This document shows, one piece after another, positions 1-3,989 of a DNA stretch of 5,782 nt (the stretch's first letter is position 1; every line of letters starts with the position of its first letter). Made by a program: the position numbers and the translations under genes. A model generated the notes under the pieces. That model was not told the origin of the DNA and ran no database searches. It saw only the letters and a program-made list of their open reading frames with translations. Source of the DNA: Deltaproteobacteria bacterium (GTDB taxonomy: Bacteria > Desulfobacterota > Binatia > Bin18). The DNA lies in NCBI GenBank assembly GCA_016200595.1, contig JACQEL010000393.1, forward strand, positions 1 to 5,782. The letters run 5' to 3'.

Positions 1-11
1 CGCACTCCAAA

Positions 12-40
12 GGGCAAAGCCCCAGTCTTGCATACAAGAC
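12..40. other. two small adjacent hairpins in gene-free left edge
   Basis: GGGC (12-15) pairs with GCCC (19-22) around AAA, and GTCTTG (25-30) pairs with CAAGAC (35-40) around CATA. No run of T follows on either strand close enough to make a convincing intrinsic terminator. I see no gene, promoter or other clear signal in 41-153. Confidence 0.3.
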
Positions 41-153
41 AGAAAAATTTCCCGGACAGTATTGAGGCAAGCTGCCCGTGGCACACAAAAGTCCGTATGC
101 ACAGTTTTACAGCGGTTTTCATTTGAGTGAGGAGACCTACCGTTTTCTCAGTC

Positions 154-229
154 GTAGGCCGGGATAAGGCCGCAGGCCGTTCTCGGCGTGCTCATCACTG
201 CCGGAAACGCTCCGCTTATTCCGGCCTAC
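154..229. repeat. REP-like palindromic element with GTAG/CTAC edges
   Basis: The left arm GTAGGCCGGGATAAGG (154-169) and right arm GCTTATTCCGGCCTAC (214-229) are reverse complements at 14 of 16 positions. They enclose a 44 bp middle that contains further short GC-rich inverted repeats. From memory, the left arm closely resembles enterobacterial REP sequence, and a GTAG tetranucleotide at the foot of a palindrome is the signature recognised by REP-associated tyrosine transposases (RAYT). It lies 18 bp beyond the end of the leftward gene, the usual place for REP elements. It could stabilise the 3' end of that transcript, but no T tract marks it as an intrinsic terminator. Family membership is inference. 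Confidence 0.65.
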
Positions 230-235
230 CTTCTT

Positions 236-263
236 GCTGATTACTGGCTACTGACTACTGCCC
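236..263. repeat. four-unit heptamer tandem repeat overlapping the end of the leftward gene
   Basis: Four units of seven bases follow each other: GCTGATT, ACTGGCT, ACTGACT, ACTGCCC. Read on the minus strand each unit has the form CAGTNNN or close to it, the same core as the first units of the larger array at 4143-4212. The array supplies the last three sense codons (Ser-Ser-Gln) and the TAG stop of the leftward gene, so its C-terminus has been shaped by the repeat. Confidence 0.6.
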
Positions 264-1300
264 TTAAGCAACGTGTCAGGAATCACTCGGAGCGCTCCAA
301 TACCAAGCACATAATGCTGAGGCTGCAAGAAAATCCGCTCGACCACACTCCATAAGGCTTCTCGCTCTAAGGGGCATCCACGGAGTCCTTGCTCCACAGC
401 AGCAATCGCCGCCGGATTGGCAATCAAGTCACCGCTAAACTGGACTTCGGCTAAGGTTTTCTCCGCAGTCAGAGCAAAACGAACCTGAAGCACTCCAAGT
501 TGGGTTGCAGTGGTTGCCTGAAAAGGGAGATCAAGGCGGAGCGGCCGGTTCTGCAGCCATTCACTGCGAGCTTGAGGCTCTGCTAAGGTAGAGATCGCAG
601 CTTGCTCAACATTATTGAGATCCTGGTCAGTAAGCTCAAGCAGCGGTTGTTGAGCGAACCCCTGCCGCAGCAGCGCGGCTACTTGAGTGAAAGCCACCGC
701 CTTCCCTACCGATCGCTCCAGGCTGGTTACCTGCCCAGGCGCGAAGAACTGGCTAGGAATTATACCCTGCGGATCAGCACGATCGAGTAGATAAGGCAAA
801 AGGCTGAAGTCTCGGCTTACGGCTAGCCCTCCCTCGCATACCAAAGCTCCGTCTTCCTCCGTGGTAAAAGAAATCCAGCCCAGGGGCTGCTGCCGTACGG
901 TCAACAAATCTCGTCCAGGGTAAAAGACATCGACACCCCCGGCTTTAAGGCCTTGCAGCACTGGGCGCGCATAACGGTTCAGCACTTGAAACGGCGCCAA
1001 ATTATAGGGATCGTCGGAGAAAAAAGCCGAACGGTGAGGCAAGAGTAAAGAAAACTGCACGAATCCCTGGCCAGCAGGTACGACTCGCCCGCCACTTAGC
1101 CGTCGGATCACAGCTATCTGGTCAACCTCTGGCAGCATCCCCAGAGTATGATACCGACCGATGAGGATGACATCGCCGGGAAAAGAGTAGACTCGCAACA
1201 CTGCCTCCCCGGTCTGCCGAACGGTTTGCAGCAAGAACCAGTCTGTCGCCAGGCTGAGAGCTGGAGTCAGCTGCTCTTGCAAGAAAAAACGTACGCGCAC
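248..1300 (-). CDS. lipoate-protein ligase A family protein lacking the catalytic lysine
   Basis: This 350-residue protein belongs to the BPL/LplA/LipB cofactor transferase fold. LplA ligases activate lipoate with ATP and attach it to lipoyl domains of 2-oxoacid dehydrogenases and the glycine cleavage H protein in the cytoplasm. Family features in order are an N-terminal SLATDWFLL stretch (16-24), IGRY (47-50), the RRLSGG core (66-71), GGVDVFYPGRDLL (121-133) and a C-terminal accessory domain (about 265-325) with QGLRGCPLE matching the LplA tail. Key residues are eroded. The usual RRxSGGGxVxHD reads RRLSGGRVVPAG, and the residue aligned with the ligase lysine (E. coli Lys133, three before Gly) is Gln138. 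Cys155 lies where ligases have HGT. It may be an acyltransferase of another kind, a binding protein or a decaying paralogue. The start is GTG: an in-frame TGA lies two codons upstream, and no good Shine-Dalgarno is visible. It is divergent from xdhC. Confidence 0.8.
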   Translation of the reverse strand: MRVRFFLQEQLTPALSLATDWFLLQTVRQTGEAVLRVYSFPGDVILIGRYHTLGMLPEVDQIAVIRRLSGGRVVPAGQGFVQFSLLLPHRSAFFSDDPYNLAPFQVLNRYARPVLQGLKAGGVDVFYPGRDLLTVRQQPLGWISFTTEEDGALVCEGGLAVSRDFSLLPYLLDRADPQGIIPSQFFAPGQVTSLERSVGKAVAFTQVAALLRQGFAQQPLLELTDQDLNNVEQAAISTLAEPQARSEWLQNRPLRLDLPFQATTATQLGVLQVRFALTAEKTLAEVQFSGDLIANPAAIAAVEQGLRGCPLEREALWSVVERIFLQPQHYVLGIGALRVIPDTLLKGSSQ

Positions 1301-1306
1301 CGCTCA

Positions 1307-1335
1307 AAGATACGGGAGTACAGGCCGTGCGGCAA
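1307..1335 (-). promoter_or_regulatory. candidate promoter for the leftward gene, possibly leaderless
   Basis: On the minus strand TTGCCG (1335-1330) and TATCTT (1312-1307) are separated by 17 bp; each matches the sigma-70 consensus at 4 of 6 positions. The -10 box ends only six bases before the GTG start, so transcription from it would begin at or next to the start codon. That would fit the missing Shine-Dalgarno, but matches this weak are common by chance. Confidence 0.28.
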
Positions 1336-1376
1336 CGGATGCATACCAGAATTCTGGCAAGGTCTGCCCTAGGCTG

Positions 1377-1408
1377 CGTTCGTGCTTCGACAGGCTCAGC
1401 ACGAACGG
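1377..1408. repeat. palindromic element, copy 1 (TTCGACAGGCTCAG type)
   Basis: CGTTCGTGCT (1377-1386) and AGCACGAACG (1398-1407) form a perfect 10 bp stem around TCGACAGGCTC. The TTCGACAGGCTCAG core is one I recognise as a dispersed palindrome in many environmental genomes (from memory, not checked). It lies in the spacer between the divergent lplA-like and xdhC genes, with a related inverted copy 28 bp away. Confidence 0.7.
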
Positions 1409-1436
1409 ACCTTCCTCAACGACTTCAATCCCAACT

Positions 1437-1469
1437 CCGTTCGCCCTGAGCGTGTCGAAGGGGGAACGG
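1437..1469. repeat. palindromic element, copy 2, inverted relative to copy 1
   Basis: CCGTTCGCCCT (1437-1447) and AGGGGGAACGG (1459-1469) pair at 10 of 11 positions. The reverse complement of this element aligns without gaps to copy 1 at 1377-1408. The central TTCGACA and GCTCAG blocks are conserved, while the stem tip changes from GTGC/GCAC to CCCC/GGGC. The two copies thus form a head-to-head pair of the same family. Confidence 0.7.
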
Positions 1470-1486
1470 CGGATTTGCCGCCAGTT

Positions 1487-1516
1487 CTGACTGCATTACC
1501 AGAAAATTGATATACA
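1487..1516 (+). promoter_or_regulatory. weak sigma-70-like promoter candidate for xdhC
   Basis: CTGACT (1487-1492) and TATACA (1511-1516) lie 18 bp apart; each matches consensus at 4 of 6 positions. The surrounding 1493-1516 segment is AT-rich compared with its flanks. It lies 55 bp before the ATG of xdhC and just right of the second palindrome. This is the best candidate I see, but it rests on motif matching alone. Confidence 0.28.
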
Positions 1517-1559
1517 CTCTGCGGCAACACTTCCGTTGCTTTCCCTGGTAGGGTTGAGT

Positions 1560-1563
1560 AGGA
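1560..1563 (+). promoter_or_regulatory. ribosome binding site that decides the xdhC start
   Basis: AGGA lies eight bases before the ATG at 1572. The open frame extends further to a TTG at 1536, but that codon has no Shine-Dalgarno, and the protein aligns with XdhC-family N-termini from the ATG onward, so 1572 is preferred. Confidence 0.6.
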
Positions 1564-1571
1564 TCGGCATT

Positions 1572-2723
1572 ATGGAGAATCTCTGGAACCAAGCTGAGGA
1601 GTTACTCGCCGCTGGCAAGCCTTTCGTCTTGGCCACGATCATTCGCACCCGTGGGTCTGTGCCACGTGAAGTAGGGGCCAAAATGGTCGTGCCACGCGAG
1701 GGCCAACCGTTCGGCACGATTGGTGGTGGTTGCGGCGAAGGAGAAGTGCTGCGCCGCGCGTACCCCCTGTTTGAGCAAAACCTCCCTCCGCGTGTCGTGG
1801 AAGTCGATCTTACCGGTGACTTTGATCAGGATGAAATTCAGGTGTGCGGCGGCCTGATGGATGTAGCACTTGATCTGTGGCGACCAGAAGAACACCGGGA
1901 TCTCGCTCATGCGCTCGCTGAAGCCACACGTGAGCGCCGGCCAACCGCCCTGATTACAGCGATCAATCCGGTTGATTCATTGCCAGCTGGCACCAAGAGC
2001 TGTCTGTCACTGAATTCTGAGGGCGTTATACTCACGCCGCGCGTCCCACTTGCAGACACTGCCGTACGCACGTTCACTGCCTCGGTATCAGCAGGCAAAC
2101 CCGAACTTTTCTCCATCTCACCGCAGGGAGAGATCCTGGAAGACTCAGTCACGCGCGGACAGGATTGGCCACGGATTTTTGTCGATGTCCAGCCTGGTCT
2201 GCAGACCTTACTGATCGTTGGTGCCGGTCACATTGCCCAGCCTCTGTGCGAGCTCGGCTATATCATGGGCTTCCGCACGGTGGTGATAGACGACCGTTGG
2301 GCATTTGCTAACCGCGAGCGCTTTCCACACGCAACCGAAGTCCGGGTCGGTTCTTTCGTCGAAACACTGGAGAGTCTAGAGATCAATGAGCACACTTTTG
2401 TCGTCGTCGTCACCCGCGGCCATGTTTGGGATGAGGCTGCGGTACGCACCGCACTGAAGAAAAAACCCAAATACATCGGCATGATCGGCAGCAAACGCCG
2501 CGCAAAAACGACGCTTGAGCGTATGGCCGAGCAGGGGTATAGTCCCGAGGAACTCAGCCGCGTGCATACCCCTATGGGTCTAGATATAGCAGCCGAGACT
2601 CCAGCCGAGATTGCCGTGGCTATTGCGGCAGAACTCGTGCGAGTTCGCCGTGGCGGCCCGTTGGAAACAATTTCCCTGGCGGCCAAAGCCCGGCCAAGCG
2701 GGCAATTTAAGTTCGCTGGGTAA
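1572..2723 (+). CDS. xdhC: XdhC/CoxI-family molybdenum cofactor sulfuration and insertion factor
   Basis: XdhC-type proteins (XdhC, PaoD, CoxI) bind molybdenum cofactor in the cytoplasm, promote exchange of an oxo for a sulfido ligand, and deliver the cofactor to xanthine oxidase family enzymes. This one has 383 residues. The N-terminal XdhC_CoxI domain shows GSVPREVGAKMVV (28-40), GTIGGGCGEGEV (48-59) and VCGG (91-94). The C-terminal Rossmann-like domain shows VGAGHIAQPL (216-225), VVVVTRGHVWDEAA (277-290), YIGMIGSKRR (301-310) and HTPMGLDIAAETPAEIA (332-348). All family blocks are present in order and the length is normal. Cys54 in the GGGC turn and Cys92 in CGG are the most likely functional cysteines by position. 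The mocA gene follows after 238 bp, which suggests the served enzyme uses the cytosine-dinucleotide cofactor. No molybdoenzyme gene is in view, so its substrate cannot be named. Confidence 0.93.
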   Translation: MENLWNQAEELLAAGKPFVLATIIRTRGSVPREVGAKMVVPREGQPFGTIGGGCGEGEVLRRAYPLFEQNLPPRVVEVDLTGDFDQDEIQVCGGLMDVALDLWRPEEHRDLAHALAEATRERRPTALITAINPVDSLPAGTKSCLSLNSEGVILTPRVPLADTAVRTFTASVSAGKPELFSISPQGEILEDSVTRGQDWPRIFVDVQPGLQTLLIVGAGHIAQPLCELGYIMGFRTVVIDDRWAFANRERFPHATEVRVGSFVETLESLEINEHTFVVVVTRGHVWDEAAVRTALKKKPKYIGMIGSKRRAKTTLERMAEQGYSPEELSRVHTPMGLDIAAETPAEIAVAIAAELVRVRRGGPLETISLAAKARPSGQFKFAG

Positions 2724-2794
2724 AGTTTTTGTACGGCGCAGGATTCATCTCATTATGAGTTCTCCCCATGAGTTATTTACCTGCCCACCAAAAC

Positions 2795-2925
2795 AGCCGG
2801 GGGTTCAAACCCTCAGAGCAGCACGGCGTGCTGCAGGGGGCCGCGGAGCGGCCCGTGAAGGTAGGCCGGTCTTTCAAGGCCGGACTGAGGGACAGATCGC
2901 CTTCAGCAGCAATCATGCCGAACAG
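2795..2925 (+). repeat. multi-hairpin repeat element, copy A (uninterrupted)
   Basis: A 131 bp element starts 71 bp after xdhC. It opens with AGCCGGGGGTTCAAA (2795-2809). Three hairpins follow: GCAGCACG/CGTGCTGC (2818-2825, 2827-2834), GGGCCGC/GCGGCCC (2838-2844, 2848-2854) and a near-palindrome with CCGG ends (2866-2883) preceded by GTAG (2861-2864). A conserved unpaired tail runs to 2925. Positions 2810-2925 match 3760-3875 without gaps at 105 of 116 positions. The 43 bases from 2861 to 2903 are identical in both copies. The rest of the spacer, 2724-2794, shows nothing clear. Confidence 0.85.
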
Positions 2926-2931
2926 TATTAA

Positions 2932-2954
2932 CCTTCTCCCGCCAAGGGGGAAGG
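2932..2954 (+). promoter_or_regulatory. hairpin covering the mocA Shine-Dalgarno
   Basis: CCTTCTCCC (2932-2940) can pair over nine positions (one G-T wobble) with GGGGGAAGG (2946-2954) around a GCCAA loop. The 3' arm contains the mocA ribosome binding site (AAGGA, 2951-2955, six bases before the ATG). In RNA the site would be masked, which could limit mocA translation unless ribosomes, a protein or an upstream structure opens the stem. The pairing is directly visible; the regulatory role is inference. It may also simply be another palindromic repeat that landed here. Confidence 0.45.
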
Positions 2955-2961
2955 AATTGAA

Positions 2962-3549
2962 ATGATCTCTGGCATCTTGCTCGCCGCGGGCGAATCGCGA
3001 CGCATGGGCTCGGCTAAGGCACTATTACGGTACCAGGGTCAAACTTTTATCGAGCGTATTTGTACGGCGTTCCTCAGTGCTGGCGTCGATGAGCTGATCG
3101 TGGTACTCGGTGCGCGAGCTGCGGAACTACGCCCGGCTCTGCCAGCTCATCCTATTTTGCGCACGGTCGAGAACTCTCGCTACTTTCAGGGCCAGCTCTC
3201 GTCGCTTATGACGGGGATCGGCGCACTCTCGCCAGAGAGTGAAGCCGCGGTCGTCAACCTGGTAGATCATCCCCTTGTTACGGCTGACACTATAAAAGCG
3301 CTCATCGCCTCCTTCCGTGCCACACCACTGCCGATTCTCATCGCCGCATATCAAGGGCGACGAGGTCACCCGGTGTTATTTTCTAGTCAGGTGTATGGTG
3401 AAATCCTGGCCGCGCCGCTCGACCAGGGAGCAAAAGTGGTGGTGCGCAAAGACCCCTCCCGGGTGCGTGAGGTCCAACTCGACGATTCTGGCATCTTGGC
3501 CGATATCGACACGCCGGAAGACTACGCCCGCTACATCACTCGTACGTAA
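2962..3549 (+). CDS. mocA: MocA-type molybdenum cofactor cytidylyltransferase
   Basis: MocA transfers CMP from CTP to molybdopterin cofactor, giving the cytosine-dinucleotide form used by many xanthine oxidase family enzymes. The 195-residue length is typical. The nucleotidyltransferase fold begins with LLAAGESRRMGSAKALL (6-22), where Arg13, Arg14 and Lys19 should contact the nucleotide phosphates. NSRYFQGQLSSLMTG (71-85) and VDHPLV (101-106) follow; Asp102 is the probable metal ligand. GRRGHPVLF (132-140) and ADIDTPEDY (180-188) complete the set. The GHP block and the LAAG rather than LAGG start favour MocA over the GTP-using MobA, though the LAAG form alone does not prove CTP use. The ATG has a strong Shine-Dalgarno held in a potential hairpin. 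It lies downstream of xdhC, probably in the same transcript, and both sides carry copies of one repeat element. The stop codon shares its last A with the repeat downstream. Confidence 0.92.
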   Translation: MISGILLAAGESRRMGSAKALLRYQGQTFIERICTAFLSAGVDELIVVLGARAAELRPALPAHPILRTVENSRYFQGQLSSLMTGIGALSPESEAAVVNLVDHPLVTADTIKALIASFRATPLPILIAAYQGRRGHPVLFSSQVYGEILAAPLDQGAKVVVRKDPSRVREVQLDDSGILADIDTPEDYARYITRT

Positions 3550-3758
3550 GCCGGGGGTTGAAACCTTGTCCTTGGCCAAATTGCTATCACTTAGCTGAGG
3601 TACCCAGAATTGAGGGGCGAAAAGACCGCAGTTTTTCTTCACTCCTCACAGAGCGCTCTCCAGTCGTGGGTTCATTTCCCTGAAAAATCTCTTTGCAGAT
3701 CATTGAATTACTGTAAGTTGATATGTTTTGGCTAAAGACAAGGTTCAAACCCCCGGCT
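3549..3758. repeat. 210 bp segment bounded by 32 bp inverted repeats
   Basis: Positions 3549-3580 and 3727-3758 are inverted copies matching at 28 of 32 positions. Both outer ends read AGCCGGGGG going inward. The 146 bp between them (3581-3726) holds no credible gene; I see only a 10 bp palindrome, AGAGCGCTCT (3650-3659), and a T run (3631-3635) without a strong stem before it. The structure resembles a MITE or fold-back element. However, a clean target-site duplication is not visible: TA flanks both ends only if the boundary is shifted by one base. Its left arm starts at the last base of the mocA stop codon, so read-through RNA would fold there. Confidence 0.7.
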
Positions 3759-3759
3759 A

Positions 3760-3875
3760 CCCTCAGAACAGCACGCCGTGCTGGCGGGTGCCGCGGAGCG
3801 GCACAGGACGGTAGGCCGGTCTTTCAAGGCCGGACTGAGGGACAGATCGCCTTTAGCAGCAATCATGGCGAACAG
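3760..3875 (+). repeat. multi-hairpin repeat element, copy B (right part of an interrupted copy)
   Basis: This part matches copy A (2810-2925) at 105 of 116 positions in the same orientation. The left edge of the element lies at 3549-3563, so the copy is split by 3564-3759. Hairpins are CAGCACG/CGTGCTG (3769-3775, 3777-3783), GTGCCGC/GCGGCAC (3788-3794, 3798-3804) and the CCGG-ended near-palindrome at 3816-3833. In the second hairpin the G-C pair 2839/2853 of copy A is T-A (3789/3803) here, a compensating change. The remaining spacer 3876-3989 shows no clear promoter, only purine-rich sequence before the next start. Confidence 0.85.
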
Positions 3876-3989
3876 CAGTACGTGGAGGGGGTGCAGCGAA
3901 CCCTGAGCCTGCAGCAACAGCGTGCGGCCTCATCCCTGCGGGGGAATGTTCTTCTTGCGCCTGGAGGGAGGGAGGAGTAAAGAGGCCCT

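Noticed and set aside
154..229. Intrinsic terminator for the leftward gene
   Set aside because: The stem is long and GC-rich, but no T tract follows on the minus strand, so it is listed as a REP-like repeat only.
1536..1571. TTG-initiated N-terminal extension of XdhC by 12 residues
   Set aside because: No Shine-Dalgarno at the TTG, while ATG at 1572 has AGGA at good spacing and matches the family N-terminus.
2795..2812. GGGGGTTCAAACCC resembling a tRNA T-arm, also near 3744-3756
   Set aside because: No acceptor stem, D-arm or anticodon arm can be built around it; it is the left edge of the repeat element.
2611..2931. Short open frames in both repeat copies that share a peptide containing GRPVFQGRTEGQIAFSS
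   Set aside because: The shared peptide follows directly from the approximately 90% identical DNA repeats. There is no ribosome binding site, one frame overlaps the end of xdhC, and the hairpin structure explains the conservation better than coding does.
3611..3648. Possible terminator after mocA: TGAGG/CCTCA around a T run
   Set aside because: Only five pairs with a long loop, and the T run is inside the loop rather than after the stem.
3549..3758. Complete insertion sequence
   Set aside because: The 210 bp segment has inverted ends but no transposase and no clear target-site duplication, so at most it is a non-autonomous element.
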